A stretch of 64,000 nucleotides of DNA, from positions 198,930,501 through 198,994,500 of the forward strand of contig CM057458.1 in NCBI GenBank assembly GCA_016271365.2. The letters run 5' to 3'. Positions 21,275-34,140 of this stretch are shown here, piece by piece. The position numbers and the translations under genes were made by a program. The notes under the pieces were generated by a model, which had not been told where the DNA came from, did no database searches, and saw nothing but the letters and a program-made list of their open reading frames with translations. Every line of letters begins with the position of its first letter. The stretch's first letter is position 1. This DNA is from Neoceratodus forsteri. Taxonomy: Eukaryota > Chordata > Ceratodontiformes > Ceratodontidae.

Positions 21275-24200
21275 TTAGAAACATAGAATTTGACGGCAGA
21301 TAAGGACCGCATGGCCCACCTAGTCTGCCCATTTCCCTACCTAACGGATAAGCTGCCGATCCTAGTTAACCAACAGCCTACTTCCTCCTACCCCCCATTA
21401 GAATTGCCTTATGTCTGTCCCATGCATTCTTGAATTCCTCCACTGTTTTTGACTCTACGACCTCCTCAGGAAGGCTGTTCCATGTATCCACAACCCTCTC
21501 TGTGAAAAAATACTTCCTCACATTACTTCTGAGCCATCCCCCCATTATCTTCCAATTGTGCCCCCTTGTTTTTGTTTTGCACATCTCTTTTTCTGAAAGA
21601 TGTTACCCTCTTGGACTTTGTTGATTCCCTTGAGGTATTTGAGAGTTTCTATCATGTCCCCCCTCTCCCTCCTTTCCTCGAGGCTATACATCTTTAGTTC
21701 CTTTAGTCTTTCATCATATGTCTTCTGATGCAGACCCTGCATCATTTTGGTTGCCCTCCTCTGGACAGCCTCCACCCTGTCTATGTCGTGCAGAGATGGG
21801 GTCTCCAGAACTGTACACAGTACTCCAGATGTGGTCTTACCAACTGTCTGTACAGAGGGCCAACAACTTCCTGTTTTCTACTGGTGATGCCTCTCCCTAT
21901 GCATCCAAGTATCCCCCCAGCCCTCCTTACTGCCTTCTCATATTGCTGGCCCACCTGTAGGTCATCTGATATGACTACCTCCAGGTCCCTTTCCATTTTT
22001 GTTGTTGTCAGTATCTCACCCTCAATTGTGTACTCTTCCCCTGGGTTTTTGTTTTCCTAGTGAGTTACTTTGCACTTCTTTACACTGAATCTAAGCTGCC
22101 ATACATTTGACCATTCCTCCAACCTTGCCAAGTCCCTTTTCATCCTTTCCACCCCACCTTGTGTATCAACCCTGTTGCAGATCTTTGTGTCATCTGCAAA
22201 GAGACATACTTTCCCTTCCAGTCCCTCTGCAATGTCACCTATAAAGACATTAAAAAGGACCGGCTCCAGTACTGAACCCTGCGGTACCCCACTAGTAACC
22301 CTCCTTTCTTCACTGTGGACTCCATTTACTATTACCTGCTGTGTCCTGTTGTCCAACCAGTGTTTTACCCAGGCTACCACCCTAGGACCCACTCCCAGGC
22401 TGGCTAATTTGTTTATTAATCTTTTGTGTGGGACTGTGTCAAATGCCTTGCTAAAGTCTAGGTAGGCCATGTCCACAGCCCCTCCCTGGTCTACTACTTT
22501 GGTCACCCAGTCAAAGAAATCAATTAGATTTGTCTGACATGACCTTCCGCTGTGAATCCATGCTGCCTTGGGTCCTGTGCCCCACTGCCCTCTAGGTACT
22601 CAACAATTCTTTCCTTCAGAAGTGATTCCATCATTTTCCCTACCACTGAGGTCAAACTGACAGGTCTGTAGTTTCCTGCCTCTGTCTTGCTCCCACTTTT
22701 GTGAATAGGAATCACATCTGTCCTTCTCCAGTCCTCAGCTACCACCCCATCCTCCCATGATTTATTAAAAAGGGTAGTCAGTAGTATTACTAGTTCTTCC
22801 CTTAGTTCTCTTAAAATTCTGGGATGAATCCCACCAGGCCCCATTGCTTTATCCACCTTCAGTTTTAAGAGTTCTTTCAGAACTCTTTCTTTTGTGAAAG
22901 GACTAATATCAACCCCCTATCCAGAGTGCTTCTATTGACCAGACTAAGTATTTCCCCCTGCTTTTCCATTGTGAATACTGAGCAGACGTATTTGTTCAGT
23001 ATCCCTGCTTTTTCACTGTTGCTCTCTGCCCAACCACCTTCCTCTTTGTTCAGCCTCAGTGTCCCTGCCTTAGTCTTTCTTTGCCCCCTAATGTACCTAT
23101 AAAAGGTTATATCCCCCTTCTTAACCGAGTTGGCTATCTTTTCCTCGGTTTGGGCTTTTGCTATTCTGACTGTCTTACCCGCTTCCTTCTGCTTTAACTG
23201 GTACAGTTCTCTGTCCTGCTCTTTCTGTGTTTCCTTATACTTCCTGAATGCTATCTGTTTTTCCCTTACCTTCCCCACCACTTCTTTTGAGAACCATAGT
23301 GTTTTTCATTTTCATTTTGATTTGTTTATTTGCTTCACACAAAGACTTGTTGCCTCTGTGATGGCGGTTTTGATGTTTCCCCATTGTTGCTTCACCCCAC
23401 CTTCTTGTCTGTTTGCTAGTGCTTTTTTGAGGCACTCTCCAATTTTGACAAAATCAGCCCTCCTGAAGTCCAGTACCTTCATGTTTGTATGGCTTGATTC
23501 TACAGCTAAGTTTATCGTGAACCACACTGTTTGGTGGTCGCTTGTTCCCAGATGGCTACCCACTTCAAGATCGGAGATCCTCTCTCCATCCCCATTTGAG
23601 AGTACCAGGTCTAAGACTGCTCTCTCCCGAGTGGGTTCCAACACTAGCTGTCTAAGGCATGCCCCCCTGTAGGGCATCAAGATTGACCCTGCTCTTGGAT
23701 GTGCCTGCAGCAAAAGTACTCCAGTTAACACCTGGAATATTCAGGTCCCCCATCAACAATATCTCCCCTTTCTCTGCCATTTTAAGGATGCCTTCTATCA
23801 TTTCCTTGTCCATTTCTTCCCCCTGAGATGGGGGTCTGTACACAACCCCCATGCGGATTGTGGTGCCATTTCCTGTCTCCAGGGTGACCCATAGTGACTC
23901 ATCAACTTCCTGTTTACTCTTTAGTTCTGTTGCTTTAATCCCTTCCCTTATATAGAGAGCTCCTCCTCCTCCTCTTTTACCCACCCTGTCCCTCCTATAG
24001 ACTGTGTATCCTGGTATGCTGACTTCCCACTCATGGTTCTCTGTGTACCATGTTTCAGTGACTGCCACAATATCCAGGCATCCCTCTTCCATTAAGGCCA
24101 CTAGTTCAGGGAGCTTGTTGCACAGACTACAGACATTGGTACTCATCACCTTCCATGTGTTTTGTATGGCCTTACCCCTTTTAGCCCCATCCCTGTCCTT

Positions 24201-24470
24201 AACACCTTTTTCTGCATTTATCCCTGTCCTGCTCCCTACTGATTTCTCTGCCTTGGTGTTTACCTCTCTAAGTACTGCGCTTTGTGAGGGGAGGCTGGGA
24301 TTTCTCTGCTCTTCTTCAGTGCCTCCCCCCTTGGCTAGTTATGCTTGCTAATGAAGCATTTAAACCTATCACCTAGGATCCTGGATCCCCCCCTCTCGAC
24401 AGACGTAGACCATCACGCTAGTATAAGCCTGCATCCCTCCAGTACTATGTTGCCGGCATCTGTGGTAGCC
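21275..24470 (-). mobile_element. Long CR1-type LINE (CR1-h), best preserved copy
   Basis: It begins at the 3' end ('agaaacatagaatttgacggcagataagg') and continues through all of ORF2 into the end of ORF1 (24290-24420, esterase C-terminal region plus linker), where it is 5' truncated. It is colinear with CR1-b and serves as the empty-site reference for the MITE and HH insertions there. Confidence 0.9.
21378..24149 (-). pseudogene. CR1-h ORF2: endonuclease, RT and C-terminal domain
   Basis: The N-terminal endonuclease is at 23652-24149 (STNVCSLCNKLPELVALMEE-like start, then AVTETWYTENHEWEV, GVVYRPPSQGEEM and LLMGDLNIPGVNW). The linker is at 22877-23731. RT is at 22057-22856: [76 protein letters not shown] and CLFADDTKICNRVD (FADD at 22189-22200). 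The C-terminal domain is at 21378-21996 (LVRPHLEYCVQFWRPHL, EAVQRRATKMMQGLHQK). Catalytic RT residues are intact, but about five frameshifts or stops separate the pieces, so no full-length protein can be made. Confidence 0.92.
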
Positions 24471-25135
24471 ATTACATATGTATATGTATATGTTCATGCT
24501 TATACAGTGCATCAAAACTAACTTAAAAAAATCACAGCAACTCTTTAGCCCTAATTCAGCAGTTCAGTGGCATCCAGCATATTATGGGATGCTTTCCAGA
24601 TGTTGTGGTCAAAATAACAATAAATACCATGTTGCAAGGTAAAATCATTAAATTCCAGTACCAGGGAATTTTGGGGCGATGTCAGAATTTCATGTGTCCG
24701 CGAATGCAAAGTTGAGAGCCTGTACCTGATGGGATACTGGTGTTGGGCAAATAAAAGTCTGCCAACTAAGTGTTAGGAAAACATACAGATCCCCTACCCA
24801 TGTTGCCAGCCATTGGTCACAGATCAAATAAGGCACCTGGATTTACATAAATGTTTATTTCAAAAGTTTTATGAGAAAAGCATACCTTTTATTGTCATCT
24901 TTATGCTGCTTGTTGTGTGTCTCTGTTACACACTATGACCATGCATAAAACTGTCTTGTGGTAGTGTAGCAGTGCTCATCTGTGTAGCTGCCAGTTAAAG
25001 TTCATGTAGACTGGTAGGGAGTAAGACAGTGTGCTGCAAATGGACTGTCAAACTGTCCTGATGTGTTGGGTGATGTTAATTGATACAATATGCTTTAGTT
25101 GTGCTAAAAAAACAACAATAAATTGTCTTTAACAT
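24471..25135. other. Intervening sequence, nothing recognised
   Basis: It starts with a short ATATGTATATG run. No long open frame or repeat homology was recognised. Confidence 0.5.
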
Positions 25136-25137
25136 TA

Positions 25138-25522
25138 GGGAACACAACGCTATGACACAGCAAGGGTGGTCAGCACTCCATATGGCCCAGAACACAGTTC
25201 ACAATATAATCCTCAGAAACAGGCCAACTATTTAGCAAAACGCAAAACATTTTATTTAGTCCAAAATTCAGAGCTCAGAAAACAAAAATGGAATGTTATA
25301 AAGATTCCTGCACAGCAAAGTTAAGCTGATACTACTGTTTCACACCTAGAGACCGGTACCTGCCTGTTTGTTGCTGCTTTCTTGAACTTTGGATGAAATA
25401 AAATATTTTGTAGTTTGCTAAATATTTTTGTTGCCAGCCCATTTCTGTGGATTATATTTTGAACTGTGTTTCGGGCCATATGGAGTGCTGACCACTCTTG
25501 CTGTTTCACTAAGTTGTGTTCC
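25138..25522. mobile_element. Foldback MITE of 385 bp with TA target duplication
   Basis: The arms of about 130-150 bp are inverted copies. Left: GGGAACACAAC...GTGGTCAGCACTCCATATGGCC; right: the inverse near 25468-25522, ending GTTGTGTTCC. It is bounded by TA at 25136-25137 and 25523-25524, which fits a Tc1/mariner-type target duplication. It has no coding capacity. Confidence 0.8.
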
Positions 25523-25798
25523 TAAATTTCTGCATCACCCTAGTAAATGCACCCTGACTGCCATTTTAATTTTAAAAGCAGCCCATGATTTGGGGAGTGC
25601 AAGGATTGGAGAGAGTAATACAGCCTAGATGAATGCAAAAAAGGCAGTTGGCCCATCTGTCTAGTAGAACCAGTACAAGCTATTGTAGTATTTACCATAC
25701 ATATGTCAGAAGCTACCTTGTTTACTTGAAAATGCTATTGACATTTGCCATACGAAGCTTGGTAGAGGTGTGTTTTACGATAGCATTATTACATTTTT

Positions 25799-27659
25799 AT
25801 GTTGGCGCACTTGCGCAGCCAACATCTTGTGAGTAGTGCAGCTTTGGAGGTGTGATCACTGTTGGGCGAATGCAGGGCACGCACCAGTAGGTGTGTCCCT
25901 CATTCTCCAATCAGCCTACATGCTGGCGCCACACCATGCATACATAATGTGGTGAGCACATCTAAGTAAAGGTCCGCTGCAATCCAAGCAAAGCTCGTCA
26001 GATACAGCGGACCTTCCCTAATGCTTTCGCCAACGACAATAACAATGTAGGCCGCGCTACTGCCGACCAGGGGTGCCCAATCCCCCTGCTGGCTTCCCAT
26101 GCCCCAATGATGTAGCCAATGGGGAGCCCACTCCCTGTCAGCATAAAGCACTCTCCCCCCATTTGTTATATGCCGGTGCCCAATCCCCTGAGTTCTCTGC
26201 CCCACTTTCCTTGTGTGCTCGACTGGGGTGCCCAATCACGTCGGCATAAATTAACCCTTGTGTTTGTGTGCCAACAAGGGTTCCCAGTCCCCGTCTGCTG
26301 CAACAACCCCCCAAAACAGTTAGGTGGCATGCTGGGAGCCCACTCCAGTGTGCCAACACTTGTAAAAAAAACTGTCCCGCAATGTTTTTTTTCCTTTCAC
26401 CCTGTAACACAAAACGGTCCCTCATAGTCTCTTTACCCACCACCGCACCCATCCACTGTACTCTTGCCCCCACCCCATACTTACCTCTGAGTCTGGCGTG
26501 ACGATCTTTGGTGGACCGGGAACATGTCTGCACTCTTCAAAGCCGACTGCAAACTGAGGAAATGCCGATAAGCTGTATAATGTAATAAATATGTTTTTTT
26601 CAACTTTTATGCATATCTCGGGCATTTTTTGGAATTTTTGCACCAAATTTTCAACATGGGGTTTTTGGGACCCCTCCTCATGAAGTCTGTCACTGTTATG
26701 ATGTTAATTTGTCCTGAAAGGTAATTATGTAGTCACTGCATGGAATCACCTTTTGGGACAGATTAACACAAGGACAGTGGCAGTGTTCATGGGGTAGGCT
26801 CTGAAAAAGCCTATGTTGCAAATCTGGTGGAAGAAATCAAAAAAATGGCTGTTTTATGAGCGTGCTTTTCACAGTTGCTATGCACGCTCGTAACTTTGTG
26901 AATTCACAATATTTTCATGCCAGATTTTCACCATTGTCATTATTCTACACCTCCTTGTGAACAGTACAGCTGTCATTTTTCACATCCTGGCCGAAATGTG
27001 TTTCCACACTTCCGGCGCACAATAGCACGGTCGCTGTGGGAAATTGGTGTTCAGGACAGATTATGAAAATGACAGTGACACTGTTCATGAGCAGAAGTTG
27101 TAAAATGCCTTTGCTGAAGATTTGGTGATGATACTCCATAAAATGACTGTGTTACGAGTGTGCATTGCGCAGTTTGCACACACGCTTGTAACGTGCATTT
27201 GTAATATTTTCACTGTGGATTTTCACCATTGGCATTTTACCACACCTCTTGATGAACAGTACAGCTGTCATTTTACATATCCTGCCTGAAATATGTTTTT
27301 GCACGTCCGGTGCACTATTGTGCGGCCGCTGTATGAAATCACTTTTTGGGACAGTTTGAGGAAATGACAGTTGCATTGTACATGAGCAGAGGTGCTAAAA
27401 TACCTGTATTGAAAATTTGGTCCTAAAAGTCCATAAAATGACTGTGTTAGAAGCATGTGTTGTGCATTTCCCCATGCACCCTTGTAACTTTGCAAATTTG
27501 CAATATTTACATGCCACATTTTCAGCACTGCCATTTTTTTACACCTCCTTATGAACAGTACAGCTGTCATTTTTCACATCCTGCCCAAAATGTGTTTCTG
27601 CACTGCACTACCAAAGCCAATGCCAGCATGGCAACATTCGGCATTGACAAATGCTTGTT
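25799..27659 (+). mobile_element. HH family copy B (1.86 kb)
   Basis: The same two ends as copy A: the 5' hairpin ATGTTGGCGCAC/...GCCAACAT after ATTTTT, and the 3' end ACATTCGGCATTGACAAATGCTTGTT followed by T's. The internal order is also the same (GGGGTGCCCAATCCCC modules near 26080-26300, the block near 26480-26560, and array units starting near 26845, 27137 and 27435). It is closest to copy A. Confidence 0.8.
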
Positions 27660-30207
27660 TTTCTAATGCATTTATCCAGCGTAGCCCAGCTCTGGTGCAG
27701 GATGTCCATTACACAAGAACTCTGTTTGCACCCACTGTTACTGCATAGAGGACAAAGCACAGGGAAAACAAGACACTTGCTGAGATTACATGCCGAAGTT
27801 TCAATGTTGTGGCTATTGAAACTTGAGCTCTCCCTATGCACTGCTCTGTATTTCAGCCACTAGACCACTCTGCATGTGGGCTGACATATTCTGCTGTAAA
27901 ACATGAGCTGCACTATTCCATGCCGTTCATCAGAATGATCTGGAATGGAATAATTGCTGCCATACAACGTTCAGGCAGAATGGAAAGAGAGAGACAGAGA
28001 GTAGCTGCAGAGGAAAAATGAATTCAAGGTAGTTTCAAAGGTAGCATCAGTTTGATTTATATAATTTAACTAAAAAAGATCAAAAGATAGAATATAGGAT
28101 AAATACTAAAGACAAGGAGGAGAGCATCTAAATGTATAACAGTTATTTCCTGTTACCTAATAAACTGCACTACACTTGTGTGTCATTTCTCCCATTAGAA
28201 GCTATTTTTGAAGGTGTGTTCCAGTTCTGTTGTCTTTCCATCTGTCCAGGTCTATTGGTAGCCTCAGTGGCAGTTTCTGATTTACACTCCTGTGTTAACT
28301 CATTATTACCTGGATGGCCATTTTGTCAGGTAAACAATGAATAGTTTGGACTTTACACAAAGCTATTTGGAAGCAATCAGTTTGGAACTGTACGATGTGG
28401 CATGTCACTCTCAACTGCAGAGTAATATAGTGAAATATAAAGGCACTGTACCAGCAATGGAAGACCTGAGCAAGGACGTAGACTATGTCAAAAAGTTCTA
28501 CAGTGGTTCATACTGGCAGAAACACCCACTGTCTTTTTAGAAAGTCTGTGTAGATGGAGCAGTAAGAGACCTGAAGCCAGTATTTAGAGAGCAACATTTG
28601 CAGGGGAAATGCCTTACAGGTTCAGTGCAGTTCTCCTTTAAATTGTCACTGATCGCTAACTGACCATAAACAGCCTGCGTCTGGTCTTGTGTGATTTATG
28701 TTACTGTATTGATGCTTTGTACTCCCTCCTTCACCTAGGACACAGACAAGAAACAAATATCAGCCATTTAGAATGCCTTTTCTGCTTACATTTTTGAAAT
28801 AAAATGAGTAAATAATTTATTCTTGCTTGTGCATTCTCCATGATGCCACAGCCCCAATGCAACCACACACTTGTAAGAATACAGGTGAGGTGCTGACACC
28901 ACAAAATGTGCACACCTGAGGAAATAGGAGTGAATAGCACCAACATGATGCTGTGCTTTTCATTAAAATTTACTCAATGATGGTGACAATGGACACTGTA
29001 GGAAGAATTACTAAATGGTGGGGGCCAGGGGGTAATAGATAGTACAAGAAACCCAACAATGCCCATTATAGAATTGGCCTACGGATTGTTTCATCAAGGT
29101 TTATTCTTGTGTAATCCCCCACCGTCCACTTATTTAACTAGTAGACACACCTCCCATACTTCTTCTGTCTAGGGGAAAAGAGAGGGATGGGCATACGAAA
29201 CAAATACTAGAGAAATACAAAGTGTGTACTAGACACAAATAGACCTTTACCAAAAACCCAGGTCCAGAGGAGAGAACTTTTGCTAAGGGCTATGCTAGGT
29301 TTCCACTTCTTACAGGGGTAACCAGTAAGCAGTAAATAGATTGTCCATACCAGGCTGGGATTCTAGAATGTGGCTTTATTCCGAAACACAGTTGGAACAC
29401 AAAAGCAAAGATGGACCCCAAGGGGTTTACATTTTGTGGCACAAGTGAACAGTATAAATTGTGCTTTACTCAAATGTTTAGCACATTTAAGCATCTGGCA
29501 CACTACAAAGCAGTGCAACATTAAAGTTCTGAACAAAGTGCCTAGTCATACCTGGGACATCCACTGTTGTCAGCAAACTTTAGAACAATCTTATTGAGAA
29601 AAGTCTCACAAAAATTGGTGAATGGGTCCCTTTATTAGAGTGTCACCCCACAGAAAACAAGGCAGGTGCATATCCTGGATAACTCCCTGACAGAATCTAC
29701 TCACAGTTTGTACACCAAAGGCAGCTTCAAAATGTTATAGGTTGGATCAGGGGATTGCCCCTCAAATCCTCTGCAGTCTGCCTCATCCAACTGGGGAAGA
29801 GGGCATCAGGAAATCCTGGAGACAGTTTCCACCACTTCACAAGTCAGGCAAAAGATGTCTTCATACTAGGGTGAGAAACACTGTCTCTCCTCACTCCTCA
29901 CTCTCTGAGCTCTGGCACGGAACTGACTTCAGAATTCTAAACTCCCCACACTCACAGCAAGCTGTGACTTATGAAGCTGCAAGAGTTCTAAATGACATCA
30001 CCTCTCTGCTCTCAGCTGAGACCAAGCAGCAGAGAGGGACTAGTTAAAAATCCATTTAACTATATATTCATCAGCTGCCTTCCCTACCTTACACTGACAC
30101 TGATGGGATTCTAGTAACCCCAGGGAATGGGGGGTTACACTTGTATTTTAACTCTGTTGGTTATAAACATTGTACTGTACACACCTGCCTCCTACACGAT
30201 TCAAGGA
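27660..30207. other. 2.5-kb stretch between two HH-type 3' ends, no gene supported
   Basis: No transposon protein is seen. A segment at 28197-28331 has AG and GT borders and one open frame, but it lacks other signs of an exon. A T-poor region near 29340-30140 ends in GGGGGGTTACACTTG. I cannot classify this stretch. Confidence 0.4.
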
Positions 30208-30232
30208 AACATTCAGTATTGACAAATGCTTT
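30208..30232 (+). repeat. Isolated HH-family 3' end (copy E)
   Basis: AACATTCAGTATTGACAAATGCTT, a slightly decayed version of the HH terminus. It sits directly against the T-run that forms the tail of a minus-strand L1-type element. There is no recognisable HH body upstream for 2.5 kb. Confidence 0.65.
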
Positions 30233-31567
30233 TTTAATCATATTTTTATTGAATTTTCAAAACAAGTACACATTTTACAAACTGCTAGCATAATTCAACC
30301 AGACAGGGCAGAGGTAATACCTAATAAGTAGATGAAAGAAACAAATATCAATTCATATTACAAAAGTGGCAATACCATATTCCACGCAAATCTCGGAGCC
30401 TTCTGCCACTATATAATAAAGTCCCAAAGAGGTATGTGAACATTATCAGCAAAGTATATAAACTGAATTATCCCAGTCACAGACTCCATAGAAACCTACA
30501 TTACAATGCACTGAAAAATGACATAATAAACACATCAGTATCAGTTTTGTAGAAAACTGAAAAATAGAACAACACTAACAGTAGATACAGGTATGGGGTA
30601 AAAACATCACTTGCATTCTCCTGAGAAAAAAGACCTTATATATATTTTTGGTCAAAAACAGACTTACTGGAATATGGAATTTCAGTTTTGATTAATTAGC
30701 TTGTGAGTCATCGATAATGGGCTTGGCTGTGTTCTTATGAGTCAAGTAGCGCAGACTACTACTAAGGTAATGAGGAGTGTATTCAGCTTATTAGTATTTT
30801 GCACCTTCTGTAGGAATCTGCACCTCTGTAGGGGAGAGGGATGTCAGCAACTCATTCCATTCTAGTAGTACTTGTTCCTGTTTACCCTTAAGGGCGTGGA
30901 TGAGTCTGTCTGTGGCTAATGTTATTAAACAACATCCAGAAGTTGGGATGTGCTTAATTCGTGGACAAGAAAGCACACCAGATAAGCCTTGCATGCTCTG
31001 TGCTACATAATTGGCTCTTACAGTAGTTCCTTGCAACATTTTAGATGTATTCTAAGGGAATGCTAACTTTAATCCATCACCATATTAGTTTCTTTTCAAT
31101 ACCTAATAAGTACTAAAACAGCCATTATGAGTGTACTTACTGTATCTATCTTCTTCTCAGGGGGAGTCACTAAAGTAGTAATATGTTCCCTTCTGCTGAA
31201 TTTCTGTAGGGTCCCTGTACCCTGCAAAACTGAGACTTGCCCACATACTGTACAGGGTTACAGCACAGTATGTGATATTGAGTTCTTATAATATTATCAC
31301 TACTGCCAGTTTTTCTTACAGTTCAAAAGCTTGAGGCTTAGTTGTTTTGCCCTTTTTAATTTTTTTTCCCATTTAGAATGTAGCCTCAGTCTTTGTCTAC
31401 AGGAGTTAAGCACTATTTTTTTGCTATTGGAATAATTAAAAAGCTAGAGAATTCAGGAAGAACTCTTACATACTGCAGTATATGGTGCAACTGAACAGCT
31501 TTTGCTTACATCGCTTGGCCCTTTAAGTGTCTACAGCATTAACTTTTTTTGTCTTTTCTTGTAAAAA
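30228..31567 (-). mobile_element. L1-type LINE 3' region (copy 1)
   Basis: It starts with a T-run followed by ATATTTTTATTGAATTTTC, i.e. a minus-strand 3' end GAAAATTCAATAAAAATAT plus poly-A, as in L1 elements. A minus-strand open segment at 30791-31039 (ATDRLIHALKGKQEQVLLEWNELL) could be the extreme C-terminus of an ORF2, but this is weak. Confidence 0.55.
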
Positions 31568-32022
31568 CTTTTTTTTTATCATATAAGATTTTATTGAAGA
31601 GTTCACAAGACATAGCACTTGTTACAAAGAATAATGACCAAGGCGTAGCATACAGTATAACTACAATACACTTCCAGTTCCAGTTAAACTGAGGAGACGT
31701 CAGTACCAAACCAGCACATCAAAGGGGTATGCAATTATAGACATCAACAGGGTAGTGAATACCAAGGGCTTACACTTTTACTGAGAGGGCTAGAAATGAT
31801 GCATAGAAACTATCCAACATGTTGGAGCTTAGGAGTAGGGTGCAGGATTACTAGGAGGGGTAGGGGTTTTACACAGAGGAGAGTGCAGATAAGGATCCCA
31901 TTTGGCTCAATAGAGGTCAATTCGACCAGCATGGGCATAGGATAGGCGTTCAAGGAGGGCAAGCCGAGCTAAAGCCACATGCCAGAAGGACATGGTCAGT
32001 ATATCCACTTGGCACCAGTACA

Positions 32023-34140
32023 TTAATAGCAACCTTTTGGCCTCCAGTAAGGCCAGAGCAATTCAGTCACGCTGGGGCTTTGGCAAGGCATGCAGGGATG
32101 AAGTATCCCCAGGAAAAGCCTAGGGTCTGTCAAAGAAATAGGAGATCCCAGCACCTTTGCACAGTCTAACGCTATCAAGGCCCAGAAAGCAGTAAGTTGG
32201 GGACAGGACCATACCACATGCAACAGATGAGCATCTGGCTGTTGGCAACACCAACAATTAGAATGCCCCAGAAGTCCCATAGAATGCAAGATCATTGGGG
32301 TGCGGTGCCAGAAAAGCAGGATCTTCAATTGAAGAAAGTGGCTCTTAGTGTCCTTGTAGGTACTGTGAGCCTCCCTAAGATAACGGGACCATAGACTCTC
32401 GGAGATATCAAGGTTCAGAACCCTATGCCACTTCAACCACGAGGAGGCTGTGGGGTCTAGTTGAGAGTCTCTCCATGTCCTGTAAAATCTGCCAATCAGA
32501 CCCGATGGGGACTTATGTAGGGTGCTGAGCCATGCCCATTTACTATCCATCTGTCGCTGGTGGGGAGAGATCACAAATGGCACTACACACTTGCAGGTAT
32601 TGCCAAAGATCCCTGCTTAGGAGGTGAAACTTCTCCCTCAGTTGTTCAAAGGATAACAATGTGTCAGAATCGGGTAAGTATAAGTCTTGAATTCATCGAT
32701 GCCCTGGGCTTCCCAAGTGGGCCAGTACAGGGGAGTGCCACCCACTCCAATATGCCGGTTGTGCCAAAGGGGGGCATACCAGATCTGGGGGGCCCGAGCT
32801 CCATGGGGAGTGTGCAAAATGGCCATAAGGTGGTGCCAGGCCCTCATTGTCACAGCCAGAATGGGGGGGTAAGTCTGCTTGTGATCGGGTTTTGGGGTCA
32901 AGGAGCTTGCTCAAATCAGACCTACTGAACAAGTCGGATTTCAATTGCAGCCACAACGGAGGGGCAGAAAGTGATGGAACAAACCACTTAGTGGCTTGCA
33001 ACACCATGCAGGACAGGTGGTAGCCTTGTAGCTAAGGGACTCCAAGGCCACCCCTCGACCAGTGCACTCTTAACTTACGTTTATTCCATCTAGAGGATCT
33101 CCCATACCAGAGAAACCAAAACATAAGCTGTCTAGGGAAGCAAAAAGCTTATATGAGAGACTAATAGGGAGGTTGTTAAACAGAGACATAAGGTGGGGCA
33201 GAAAAAGCATGCACACGGCAGCCACCCTACCGGGCAAAGATATTTGTAATTTGTGCCATCTCTCTATCTCCATGGAGAGCTGGGACACAAGGAGGGAAAA
33301 ACTGGCTAACTCCAGCTCAGCCCATCTAAAGGGGATAGTAAGATCCAAATAAGAAAGCCCCTTGGTAGCCCATAACAACTCTGTGCTGCTGAGACATTCT
33401 TTCAAACAGCCACCATTGAGAGGAGCCAGAACAGTCTTCCTCTGGTTCACCTGTAGGCCAGACATGGCAGTGAACTGCTGTAGCAAAGACAAAACAGCTG
33501 GCAGAGCCTGCTGAGTCTGTGACAGGGTGAGGAGGAGGTCATCTTCATACTCTGCTACCAAGTTTGGTGTGCCTGCAACCTCAGTGCCAGTGACTTGCCA
33601 TGAGTTGGATGAATTATAGAGGATAAAATATCTACCAACCTGGTGGCCAGAACCTTCGCCAGGATCTTAGTGTCCACTGGCAGCAGAGAAATCGGGTGAA
33701 AGTTAGAACAGTTAAGTGGGTCATCGGACTTCTTTGTCAATAAGGTGATAAGGGCCTCCCTCATACTTGGAGACAAGGTACTGGAAGTGTGGGCCTCCTG
33801 AAGGGCCAGCAACAGAGGCTAGATGATCTCATCCCCCAAAGCTTGGTACAGTTCCACTGATGTACCATCAGGGCCTGGGGCTTTTCCTTTCACCATACAG
33901 GATAGGGCCTGACACACTTCATCACCAGAAATCGGGGCATCCAGACTAGATACCTGGGCTGGGGAAAGAGCAGGCCTACTGAACCCCTGACAGAATTCAG
34001 CAAGCCTATGCTCTAACTAGGGGGGTAGAGACAATTGAGAATGATACAGGGCTTCATAGAACTGCTGCATTGTAACACTTTGGTCCTTTTAATAGGGTGG
34101 TTGAGCCCCTTCACATTCCAGGAAAAAACTGAGTGCCAAA
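32023..34140 (-). pseudogene. L1-type ORF2 lacking most of EN and the RT core
   Basis: Reading 5' to 3' on the minus strand, the endonuclease start is visible at 34080-34137 (VFSWNVKGLNHPIKRTKV). It then jumps straight into the EN-RT linker (QFYEALYHSQLSLPP, about 34060), so nearly the whole endonuclease is deleted. RT begins with GKAPGPDGTSVELYQ (near 33860) and NFHPISLLPVDTKILAKVLATRL (33640-33720). It then skips motifs A and B and resumes near 33561 with YEDDLLLT (YADD changed to YEDD) and SGLQVNQRKT. The C-terminal domain (32023-32583) keeps CWCCQQPDAHLLHVVWSCP, the usual Cys/His motif. Only an element moved in trans could look like this while being mobile; otherwise these are post-insertion deletions. 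Confidence 0.8.

Noticed and set aside
28197..28331. Possible exon bounded by CCCATTAG and CAGGTAAAC
   Set aside because: The frame is open and the borders are plausible, but there is no CpG retention, the protein has no recognisable motif, and the acceptor tract is weak. Kept only as part of the unassigned 27660-30207 stretch.
29340..30140. LTR of a retrovirus-like element
   Set aside because: I could not find a paired copy, TG...CA borders with a target duplication, a primer-binding site or any gag/pol sequence.
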